NCBI GenBank assembly: GCA_905250075.1
Contig: CAJNOP010000027.1
Coordinates: forward strand, 694,032 to 758,031
From: Rotaria sp. Silwood1
Taxonomy: Eukaryota; Rotifera; Eurotatoria; Philodinida; Philodinidae
Direction of reading: 5' to 3'
DNA: 64,000 bases
Each line of letters opens with the position of its first letter. Positions within the stretch are counted from its first letter, which is position 1. Both the position numbers and the translations under genes were made by a program. The notes under the pieces were generated by a model. That model searched no databases, was not told the DNA's origin, and saw nothing but the letters and a program-made list of their open reading frames with translations. Of this stretch, positions 49,186-59,872 are shown one piece after another.

Positions 49186-49802
49186 ATGAGAAGTATAGTC
49201 CTTATTTTTCTTTGTCTTCATGCTTATTTTACAGAACATGCATCAATTGAAATCAAGGATAATTTAACTAAACTTGATTGTACTTATACGGATGCAATAT
49301 TTGGTCGTATTGACTTATCAAGAGTTGGTTTAAAACATGGTATTCCCGCCTTTCGACATGTGCTCAAAGACGATTATTTTTATTCGTAAGCTCCTATTAT
49401 TCATAACGTCTAAGAGTCTTTTTTTAAATTTTAAATCTATCTAAAAATATACAGTTATAATCCATGTTATTCATTTTCTGAAAAATCTTCTTGCACGAAT
49501 GTAGCTATATGTCAAAGTAAATATTTTTCTTTTTAATTGTTATCATTGAATACGATAGATTTTTCTTCATAGTTGCTAAAGATGGATCAGCTTATTATGC
49601 TCTTGGTTTTAATGCAATGGTCAGTTGGTCAGTAACACTTGATGGTAACGTAACACTTGTTTATTCTACAGAAGATCGTCAAACAATAGTTAATCTTGCT
49701 TGTTGGAATGAAATCGATCAACTTGCTATAAATGGTGAATATGCATTACGACATTATAATTTAACTTTATTTAGTAAATGTGCATGTTGGAATGGTTGTT
49801 AG
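49186..49802 (+). CDS. Small secreted MRH-like (mannose-6-phosphate receptor homology) protein
   Basis: Three exons, 49186-49385, 49455-49516 and 49573-49802, 163 residues, with introns of 69 and 56 nt. A signal peptide covers about residues 1-19 and no second membrane segment is present, so it should be secreted or lumenal. The mature part is one cysteine-rich beta domain: Cys32, then YSYNPCYSF, CTNVAICQ, a Gly-rich strand, STEDRQTIVNLACWNE, and a terminal CACWNGC. The order (Tyr-Asn-Pro-Cys, Cys-x-x-x-x-x-Cys-Gln, an Arg and late Cys) matches MRH domains of lysosomal-sorting and ER quality-control lectins. In those, Gln, Arg, Glu and Tyr contact mannose. Whether this copy binds sugar is inference. 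Confidence 0.75.
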
Positions 49803-51242
49803 TTTCAATTTTATCTTTCAATAAAGTTCTTTATTTTTTATATAATTATGAATATGATTATTTAATCTATAGTAGGAAGCTGCCGAGTAGCTAAATAGTC
49901 AGTCTTGTCATAGTCATTTCATTAAATATTCACTCCATTCTATCTCGTCGATATGTGTTTTGAGGTGCAATTTTTTTTTGCAAATTTTTCAAATGTCTAG
50001 GTTAATCAAATACGATCGAAAAATAACCGTACTTCGAGAGATAAGGCAGTTTATATGACTTGGCATTATGATTGTATATTTGTGTATACAATACGAAGAT
50101 ATAAGAATATTTACATAAACACAATATACGCTGATTTATTGTTTTTGTGCATGAAGATTGTATGAGAAATCTATTGTGTCTCACATTTCTCCATTTATCA
50201 TTCTCTTACTTCATATACGGTCATGAAGATATAAGATCGTATTGCTGACTTATAACATGTACGTCAACATTATTATTTCATTTTTATAATATTAAATAGA
50301 GTCAATTACAAAAACTATGTATAATCTTTTTCAAAATACCAAAAACGAACGGCAATAACTCAATTTTTTTAAAATAAATTTAACTATATTCTTAAACGGA
50401 ACTTTATTGCTAGATAAATAAGAAAAACTGTTAAATTTTGTTTTACTCCGCCATCGAAAATTTCAGTTGTTATCAATTGGTATTAAAACTTTGCCCAATA
50501 GATTCGAATTGGTTTACCTTAATTAAAATTAACGTATCTTGTTTTTACAGCTCATGAGAGAACTTATTCAGATGTCAAGTTATCTTTCTCAATCAAGATA
50601 GTGTGCATTGAATGAGTGTTAGTGTGTAAGTGAAAAGTCTAGAATGGTTTGATTTTTTGAGTCTTCATTCTTGAGATATCGAAGTTTTTCAACAGAAACC
50701 TGTGAGAACCTGCCAAACCACATTCGACAACAAATTTTACATGAACAAAGTTCTTAATGAGATTAGTTGATTATGCAAGTTTTAGCTTTTCAAGTATCTT
50801 CTTTCTAGAGATATACACGTATGAAAAAAAATATCCTTTTACATATGAGTGAATTTCGAATATTCAATATATCAGGATAGAAGATAGTAGAAACGTAACA
50901 AACTTGTTCCATGAACTGATCTCATTGAGAACTTTATTCATGCAAAGTTTGAAGTTGAAAGTTTTTTTTCTGTGTGATCTGAGAAATATCAGAGCTTTTT
51001 GTTGACAAATATAGTAAAATTTCGATATCTCCAAAACGAAAACAAGAAAAACAAAATCATACTAGACTTTTTCATCAATCACTACTACTCATTAAATGAA
51101 TATCGTCTCAATCAACAAACGATTTATCATGTAGCATGCAATTTGAAAGATTTAATAATGATATAATTCAATGCTCGAACATGAACAAAACAAAATGCAT
51201 TCAGATGAACATGAAGCATAAAACAAGAAAAGAACAATAATT
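49803..51242. other. Intergenic, with a dispersed repeat
   Basis: No gene is seen. About 50900-51060 contains 'caaagtttgaagttgaaag', which resembles 54890-54990 ('aaaagtttgaagttgaaag' followed by similar text) inside a DNAJC21 intron. It is a dispersed decayed repeat. Confidence 0.45.
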
Positions 51243-51875
51243 TTATTCAGCTAAACGTTTTCTTTTCTTTTTTGATGTTGATTTGTTGATAACAAGTTTC
51301 GGCTCGTCTAACAATAAAGAAAAATGATAATAAAAAGTTTGAAACAGTTCGATTATTTTTACCTGAACCAAATGGTAAACAACGAAGTTTTAATTGTTTT
51401 GGAAATTCTGGTCGAAACGTTACTTTTTTTGGTGTACAATCTGTAGGTGGTTCAATATCTTGAACTAATGAGTAAGTTTCTACTGATGATGAAACTGGAA
51501 AAGAAAAGAATGTCCTAATGAAATGAATATTATAAAACATACTTAAATGAGCTTCATTTCCATTAGTACTCTTTTGAAAGCAATAAAATTCAGCCTCAGA
51601 TTCATTTTGATGTCGAGCTCGTAGTTTGTGATCACCCTAAGAAGAATCAGAACTAATTCTTTTTGTTCTTGAAGAAAAAAAAAACACAAAATTTACCACA
51701 GTAAATTGTCTTCCTTTAGTAAGATGTCGATAAGACAATGGAAGTTCATTGATATCAGAAAATGTTTTGAGTAGCTATTTATGAAAAGAAACAAAAAATT
51801 GTAACAAAGTGAATTCAATTTTTATTCACATACAGTTTTTGGAAATAGTAGAAGCACAGGTTTCATATTCGTCAT
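51243..51875 (-). CDS. Small basic-tailed protein, possibly POLR1G/RPA34-like
   Basis: Five short exons on the minus strand, 51875-51834, 51774-51697, 51636-51543, 51494-51363 and 51307-51243, 136 residues. All introns are 48-60 nt and the frame closes exactly. The protein has an N-terminal strand-rich half (ELPLSYRHLTKGRQFTV, then GDHKLRARH), a FPKQLKLRCLPFGS block, and a Lys/Arg tail KKKRKR that looks like a nuclear or nucleolar signal. The layout and the Pro-x-x-Leu...Pro-Phe-Gly block recall the RNA polymerase I subunit RPA34/POLR1G dimerisation module, without the long Lys-rich extension of vertebrates. This is a weak resemblance from memory. The ATG directly follows 'attgtttcag'. Confidence 0.6.
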
Positions 51876-51890
51876 CTGAAACAATAAATT
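51876..51890 (-). promoter_or_regulatory. Candidate trans-splice acceptor
   Basis: 'ttattgtttcag' ends directly at the ATG of the POLR1G-like gene on the minus strand. Confidence 0.35.
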
Positions 51891-53650
51891 CAAAATTTAT
51901 TTAGTACAAAACTATATGATATATATCAATATAATCAAATATACAGTTCGAATGAGTAATAAAAGCAATCAAAAATTAAATGATATTTAATAAACAAATA
52001 AGAACAAATAAGAACTTCTCATGGCATCATCATTATTCAAAAGAAAAATCAAACATCGCTCTTAAAGTTAATTGTAGAATAATAAATCCTTATTATCTGT
52101 TCATTATCATAACATGAATGTTTTTTATGTTTATGAATGGAATAAACTCTCACACAAAGAGTTTATTATTCTACATTTATTTTTATAGTGATACTGGTAG
52201 ATTATCAGATCTTAGTTCTTGTAGTATTAAAACTTAGATTTAATTCAATTAACTCAATAAAACCTGTCTTTACTAATGTCCTTTCGACTAGGACTCAAGT
52301 ATTTATTTTTTGTATTTCACTTTGTCATAAAAAATACAGCATAAAAATTTTATAAGATTTATTATCTCTACATGCAATATGTAGCATCATTCACTATACT
52401 GTCGATCATTGTAAAAGAATATTTCATGAAATTAAACAAAAAGAAACCCTTTTTTCTTGTTTTTTTTTCTTTTATTTCAGCATTAATATTACTAAAACAA
52501 AAGAAAGTTTCTACAACATCAATCTAAATTTTTTCACATAAAGTTCTTATTTTTATCGAGTGTTAGTGTAAGTATTTATATTCGATAAATAAAGGACATG
52601 TTTATCTATAAAAAATACAATAATAGCGAAATTTTTACATGGCAAAAGTAATTATTCTATACAAAATAAACTAGAGATATGCACGAGACTTTCTATTATC
52701 AATGCTAAAATCGAATACTTATCAGAAAAAAAAGAAAAAGTCAACTATCACATTCTTGAAGAGAAATATTTTCCCTATAAAGTACATTGCTGTATCGAGA
52801 ACGAGACAAATAGGTCTTGGTAAGATGAGACAGTTTTAAAAGGATTGGGATCAATGATCTACTCGGAAAGAACTATGGTTGTTTAACTGAAATTTTTATT
52901 AAGAGCAAAACATTTCAGAAATGTTCAGAACACAGAGATTCAACTTGAGATTTTGCCGATAGATATATTTGTTAGTAATTAGAAAGTTCTCAACGTTCGA
53001 ACGAAAACAAACCTTTTTTTTTTCTTGAGAAATACGATTTCTAAATAGACTCGATTATTGCGTTCTCCTATCATAACAGCTGCTGTTTTGAATATTGAAT
53101 ATCTCGAGAAATATATGTTCGTTTTAGTTGAAACTTTGAGGATTATCTAATTACTATCGAACATGTCTATAGATAAAACTTCAGGTATAAATAATATGTC
53201 TTTTGAATTTTTCGGAAATATCTTTCTCTCAAGAAAAAGTTCTTTTAAATAGCCATAACTCTTTATCAATAGGGTATAGACTCGAACCCTTTTAAGCTTG
53301 TCTTAGTCTCACAAAGACCTATTCGTAATCATAATATGAAGTCGAACAATGTCTTACAATTGGATATCTTCTCTTGAAAGCTACAACACGAGCAGAATTG
53401 ATCTCGATCACAAAATTGGTGTTCTTTTTCTTATGCTACAAAAAACTCACAAATATCGTCATTATCCTGAATTCACAGTAAAAGATTTCTCTAGACCAAT
53501 GTAATAATTGAGTATTCTTTTACTTTTTATTTTAACAAAATATCTTTGATTCTTCTGTTAGGAGCAGAATGTCTCGTACACATATCTCTAATGAAAACAC
53601 AAATTTACAACACAGAGACAAAAATAATGATAATAATCGATATATACGAA
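51891..53650. other. Intergenic, no gene seen
   Basis: About 1.8 kb between ELOF1's 3' end and the POLR1G-like gene's 5' end. No supported exon; the promoter of the POLR1G-like gene should lie here. Confidence 0.5.
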
Positions 53651-54014
53651 TTATTCTCGATTTTGTTCTTCACATGCATCAATCCATGAATTGTATACAT
53701 CAACTGGTTCACTTAAATCTATCAAAAAAAAGAAAAAGAGAATATTGCAGAAAAAGAAAAGAAAATGTATTTACAATGAATTGATGTTGAATAGTTTTCT
53801 TGACACATTCGACATTCGATTGTACCAACATTTGCTTTTCGATCACTAGAGAATATTGTTTAAAAATTTTTATGAATATCTATATTGAAATTTCTTACAT
53901 TTTAACTTCACAAGAACGATCATGTGAACAAAATGGACATGGAAATACAACAGAAAGAGCTACAATTCGTTTTTGTTTTGGTGGAGGTTTTCGTTTAGAT
54001 TTTCGTTTACCCAT
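53651..54014 (-). CDS. ELOF1: Transcription elongation factor 1 homologue
   Basis: Three exons on the minus strand, 54014-53899, 53845-53775 and 53718-53651, 84 residues, against 83 in human. The protein starts [13 protein letters not shown], which is the near-invariant basic tail. It has a four-cysteine zinc ribbon: CPFC in exon 1 and CRMC in exon 2. It ends with [21 protein letters not shown]1 binds elongating RNA polymerase II, promotes passage through nucleosomes and takes part in transcription-coupled repair. DNAJC21 ends 138 bp upstream on the same strand. On the ELOF1 side an acceptor-like 'gtttttcttcag' lies about 36 nt before the ATG, so it may be the second gene of an operon. Confidence 0.97.
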
Positions 54015-54152
54015 TTTGTTTTGTTCAAAATATATTCAATAAAAATCTGAAGAAAAACAATCTCAACCATTGTCATAACAAATAAAATTACAATAGATTT
54101 TAATTGTTTATTTTTTATTAAAAAATAACAAAATAAATAATGAAAATTCTTA
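54015..54152 (-). promoter_or_regulatory. Intercistronic region DNAJC21-ELOF1
   Basis: 138 bp separate the DNAJC21 stop from the ELOF1 ATG. On the minus strand it is A/T-rich, then has 'gattgtttttcttcag' near the ELOF1 end, which fits a polyadenylation plus spliced-leader acceptor arrangement. I see no obvious independent promoter. Confidence 0.4.
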
Positions 54153-57100
54153 TTATTTCTTTTTGCCTTTTGTTTTTGGTTTTACTTCAGTTTTAACTTG
54201 TATTGGTTTAGCATGATCAAGATCTTTGATATGCTTGAAAAGTGCATTACGTGAAGAAAATTCTTCGTGGCAAACAAAACATTGCAAAATTATTGGTGCT
54301 TCTAGTGTCTAAAAATAAATTTAAGACAATTTAACATCAAGAATTTTTTCTTTCGTATTCTACTGATTTCTGATCATTTAACTCGAAGATATGAATGACA
54401 GATTTATAATAAACATTAGGCTTAGATTAATCGAACATATTGATTCATTGTAGCAGAATGAACTTTTTTTTGATATAAATCGAACGAAAGAACTGTTCCA
54501 ATGGATAAATCGGTAATATTTTCCAATATGAGCATGAAAAAAGTTTTTAGATGTGCATATGTTGGTTTTCTGAAAATTCGACTTCCCAAAGTAACGAACT
54601 GTTTGCTTAAAACCATTTTTTTGTATATGTTTAGGTTATAGAATATATGTCGCACTGTGAAGAAATTTTTAGCATGTAAAAATTTATATTATTTTTTGTA
54701 ATTTGATGTGCTTTATAATCTGATCAAATCTAAGAGTATGTCTCATATTCATATTTAGGACGAACATGATCGATTAGCGAATAACTGAATAATTTTTGTT
54801 AAAAAAAATATGATTAACTAGTTGAAATTGTTCCTTCGTAAGCTCGAACTTGGAAAAGTTTCGTTGTCTAACCTGAGCAATGCTTCACAAGAAAAGTTTG
54901 AAGTTGAAAGTCGATCTTTCATGTGAATTGATGGAGACCATAGCTGCTTTGTTGAGAAATCTAGTCAAAATTTAGATATGTCGAGAAAGAGAGCTTTGAT
55001 ATTTGAAGACGTTTCTTTATAAGATTTCTGATTGGACATGGACGAACTGATCTTATTGATGTTCAATTGAGTATGCAACAAAAAGCCTATTTGCAACTAA
55101 ATGAGTCGTAATTTAATTGTAAGATGCTATATATATGAACCTCTAAGCGGACAAAAAATTTTATTAAATGCAATATAAGAAATCGATGTCTTATTGTTCG
55201 GTACCAGAACTAATACAAGACTAGTTCAACTTATGTCTACTTCTAATTGGTATAAAATCATGTATTTTAAATAAAATTCAAATAACTCAAACCTCATCAT
55301 TTCCATCAACTGTTTCTATTGTAGATTTATTTTTCTTCTTTTTAGTTTTTGTAGGCACTGTAGAAACTTCTTCTTCTTCTTCTTCTTCTTCTTGGTTATT
55401 TTCTTTCGGTAATATTTCTTCTTCAAGCTGCTGCTTCATTTCTTCTGTATCATCATCGGATGAACTATTATCTTTATTATTTCGTCGTTGTTTCTTTTTT
55501 TTCTTTTTCGATTTACTAAACAAGAAAAAAAAACTGTAGTTCTAATTTTCAAATGTTAAATTATTTAAAATACACCTTGATGGATTATTTGTGGGTAATT
55601 GAATGGTCTCATCATAATCATCGTTGTTTATATTTGTCTGTGCTTCATTATTTAATGATAATTGTTCATTTTCTTGTTGTATATGAGCTTTCATTAAAAT
55701 AACAAATTCTTTATGTTTACGAGACTTTTCATGATTAAGAAAGCTAAATATTTAAAAAAAAATACAAATAATACCAATAATTATTATTTTTCTTACGCTT
55801 TATCAGATTTAAATGATTTATTACAAGCAACACAATATAATTCCTTTATATCGTCCATAGAATCATCATCATCATCATCATCATTTCCATCTTTACTAAT
55901 ATTTTGATTTGTTTCTTGAAAATTGTCTTTAACTGTTTTTTCTAAATCTTCCAGTTGTTTTTCAAATTCTTCAAATGACATCCATTGAGATTCTTTATAT
56001 TGTGCTAGTTCTCTACAAAAAAAAATTAAATTCATAGTCAATAGAAAAAACATTTAAATATTTAAATTCGATTTCATACTCTAATTTTCGTTGTTTTTCA
56101 CGATTACGTCTTTCAGTATCAGCTTTTTTCTTTTGTGCAGCTTGTTCTTCAAGATATATCTTAAAAATTAATAATGTCTTACATATATTTCTTAATTTAT
56201 TTATTTTACTTTTCGAAGTTGCACACGTTTATCACGTTTTTTAACAAATGCAACTAATTCCTAAAGAGAGAAAAAACATTAGTTTGTTGCAAGTATTGTT
56301 TTATATATATTAAGAAAACCAAAGATTTGATGTTATATGACTTATTTCTATTGAGCATTACTAAAACAGGCTTTGACCAAATTTTAACACCGTTTTATTC
56401 GAGGCGTATATCAATCGATAGAGCTAAACATTTTGATGACGAAATCACTCAAAATGATTACTTGTCTTCGAGATGAGATTCCGAGTGATTTGCATGTTGT
56501 CCTAAAACTTTATCCATAGACAAAGCTGTCTATGGATAAAGTTTTACGCCAAAATTGACTTGATCAATTTTCTTTTATTAATACTACGTCAAAGGTAAAA
56601 AACCAGTGTAAGGGTCAATGAAATAAAATTTAGCTCTGTTACATATTTCAAACGGACTAGAGCTATCAGGCTTTTACCACAACTTCATTTAATATGATTT
56701 TTTCAAACATTTATTTGCTGAAGCTTTTGACTGGCTTTTAGATTGTAGTAGCATGTTGCTTCCAACTGTTTTTTTTCGATTTTCTCTGCGTTCGGAATGC
56801 ATAAAAATGAACTTATATTAGCTCTAATGAACTTCAAAAATTTTTTTTTGTCGCTCATGATTGTTCTCCTTCTTCGAGATACTTCACATTTACTGACATT
56901 CTAAGTTGACTACTGAAGAATTGTGCTTCAAGAGCTGTGTTTTATCTAAATTTATCACTTTTGGAGAGAGGGTCAAAAATATAACGGCCAGTTCTATCAT
57001 TTTCGATTTCCAAAATAAACTTTGTTTCTTACTCGAACTTCTTCATTACGTTCTTTTTTTGCTTTATCACGTAATTTTTTATTTTCTTGTTCCATTAATC

Positions 57101-57808
57101 GTCTTACACGTCGATCCATAGCTTCGCGTGTGTCATGTTCTTCTTTCCAAACATATGATCTTAACGTGCAATAATTTGACCAATATGCATAAAACGGACC
57201 AACAACCTTTTATATAATAATAATTATTTCATAGAATATTTCTATTTTCTATAATCTTACTTCTTCATAATCACTTTCGGAATTTCCAAATTCTGGTATT
57301 TCAATCTTTTTATCGGTTGAACTTTTTAAATCTTGTTCAGCTATATCTTTAAATAATTTATTATAAACTGTATAAAAACCCTAGAAAAGAAAGATAAACA
57401 TTAGACAAAAACCACAAAAGAAATTTATTTCAACATACATTTTCACTATCATTATATCCCTGATAACATGAGGATGTAAAAAATGGAAAAATATTAATGG
57501 TATCATCTTGATAATCATCACCAGAAGCTTTTTGAAGCATAACATCTCGATGTGTATCATACCAAGAACGTTCTCTTGGATCCGATAAAACTTCATAAGC
57601 GGCTCGAATTTCTAGAAAACGTTGTTTTGCTTCAGCAATTCTATCAGGATTTTTATCTAAAACATCAAAAAAAAAAATGATTGTTAAGCATTTATGAGAA
57701 CTACAACGAACCAGGATGCCATTGTAATGCTAATTTTTTATATGCTTTTTTTAAATCATCGTCAGTTGCTGTTTGACTAACACCAAGGACTTCGTAATGA
57801 CACCGCAT
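54153..57808 (-). CDS. DNAJC21: DnaJ homologue subfamily C member 21
   Basis: Ten exons on the minus strand: 57808-57712, 57656-57439, 57380-57261, 57206-57033, 56260-56210, 56159-56080, 56012-55797, 55743-55576, 55515-55293 and 54308-54153; 500 residues. The J domain (1 to about 70) has its HPD motif split by intron 1. Then come a [13 protein letters not shown] block, a long charged helix, a C2H2 finger ([10 protein letters not shown]...HEKSRKH), an acidic and Lys-rich region, and a second C2H2 finger ([10 protein letters not shown]...HIKDLDH). This is the full DNAJC21/Jjj1 layout. The family works with Hsp70 in cytoplasmic recycling of 60S ribosome biogenesis factors. Introns 4 (772 nt) and 9 (984 nt) are unusually long here and carry repeats. 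Asp and Glu codon runs lie near 55865 and 55375. Confidence 0.96.
56503..56546. repeat. Perfect 20-bp-arm inverted repeat in DNAJC21 intron 4
   Basis: Arms 56503-56522 and 56527-56546 are exact complements around a 4-bp loop, 'aagc'. It lies inside the long intron of DNAJC21. Its purpose is unknown; it could be a MITE remnant. Confidence 0.9.
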
Positions 57809-59872
57809 GATTAAAAAATGAGTTAAGAACGTATCATAATTTCAAAATATGATTTTCTTTTATTTCTCTCAATATCCAATCAAATTCAATGTACGAACCT
57901 CCATAGAGAAAATTTTTTATCTCTAACCAATAGACATCTATTATTCTATATACTATTGATAGATATATTTGATCATTAAAAATGACATTATGACATTTTT
58001 TATATTCACTTTTTACAAAAGTTGCAAAAATGGGTTCATGTTAGTACTTAGATTATTAGTCTATATATGGAAATTGAATTTTGCATAATTGTTCGTGTGA
58101 ATATTTGCACGCGAACAGTTGATCTCTCAGTAGAATTCATTAAAAGTCTATGATGAGTAAACGATAATATAAGTCTATGTATGAAAATGAATAGTAGAAA
58201 TATTCTCAATAATTCCTCAAAACAAACAAGCATTAGAAGAGTTTTCAACAAAGCAACTGTAATCAATATTGTCTTGAACTACTTAACATCCAACATGACT
58301 TAAAAAAAAACAATAATCTTAGTAAGGTTGAAACTCAACCAGTTGACTTCTTTTTTTTCCTTAATGAACCGGAATTTGTTGACGAGCAATTGTCTGATGC
58401 GAATATGTCTAGACAAATGATTTTAGAGATCCGGTGAAAATCAAGAAACATCAATTTCGATGTTTATTTATAATATAAAAAATCAAAAAAGGGTTTTCCT
58501 AATACCTTCGATTTTAACTATTCTTCTCTTGTAAATCTATGTCATTGAAAATTTTTTGATATTGTTTCCGGTCAAAGTAACCCATACAGAATAAGTAGTA
58601 GATTAAATTTAAAACCGCGTCTTCCTTTCTGTACTCTACTGATTTCTTTTCGATTTCCTTTTTCTCATCTATTCATCATAGAAATATTCTTATTTGATTT
58701 TATAATTACAATTCATCTATTATGATGTAATGAGCGGCTTCCAATGTTATGAATTATCCTTTTTTTTTGAAGGAAATAAATGCTTTCTCTCTCTATCTCT
58801 CTCTACTTAGTTAATATAAAATTAAAGTAAATTCAATTGAATATAATGCACAAAATATATTCAGTCAACAACAAAGATAACAGTACCATGATTCTAATAA
58901 ATACAGTTTCATACCAATATCGTATCAATTAAACTGATATTTTGTTCTTATAAGTCACTTTTACGAGAAGCTAAAAAGTTATTTTTCTTATCGTTTGTAG
59001 TACCATATATGTTTTGAATAATCAATAAAATTTGTATAAATATGCTAAAAAGACTAATACAGAATAAGATTATATTTCTATTTATGGAAAATTGTTTATC
59101 AGATCAATTATATTCGATTGATTTAGCTTTTCTTTTTACCATTTTATTCTATATTTAAATAAACATAATTCCATTTGATGTATATTTGTCTGATCTATAA
59201 AACATCATCTCTTGCATTATATGCTAAAAATATGACAATAAAAACATATCTGACATTCAAAGAGAATAAAGAATTCAATGTCACGTCACGTAATGAAAAT
59301 TTTTTCTATCACAAAATATATTAAACGAAAAGAAGTGAATCTTAACCTTGATTTGTCTAATAAAATTTTCTTTTAATATATTGTTTTATTTAGATTTAAA
59401 ATCCCATGTGTTTGTTTCAGAAGAAAGAACACAGAATTGTCTCTAAGGAGAAAAAAAAGCATTTTTCATGTTATAATTATTATTCTTCGATCATATCGAT
59501 TTATTTTCTCTGTATTCTATTTTGTGATCGAATGTTTTTTTAATATAAATCATTTCTTATTTAATTCGTATTTCTTACTGATAATTATCTATAGTTTTTT
59601 CATTATATTGATGATTAATTATTTTCCATTCTGTTATGACAACTTTGTGTGATTGATAAAAAAAAAAGAAGGCTTTCCCATTTTAGTAGAAAATAATCGA
59701 AAAAAAAGAAGAAAAAGAAGTTCATTTGGTTTTGTGTTTTTAGAAATCAAAGTCCAATCACAGCGTTATAATGAATTTTTATAAAAAGACGAGTAAACAC
59801 ACTGCGTATACAATATGTACTACGACAAAAGAGAGAAAAAATAAAACACATTCAATATAAAAACAATAATAA
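57809..59872. other. Intergenic between KCNAB and DNAJC21, no gene seen
   Basis: Contains the DNAJC21 promoter side and the KCNAB 3' end. A (tc)-rich microsatellite lies near 58785-58805. ORFs at 58048-58266 and 59437-59652 are low-complexity and unsupported. Confidence 0.5.

Noticed and set aside
53569..54042. Two plus-strand ORFs (71 and 80 residues)
   Set aside because: They are antisense to the three ELOF1 exons, which encode a clearly conserved protein on the minus strand.
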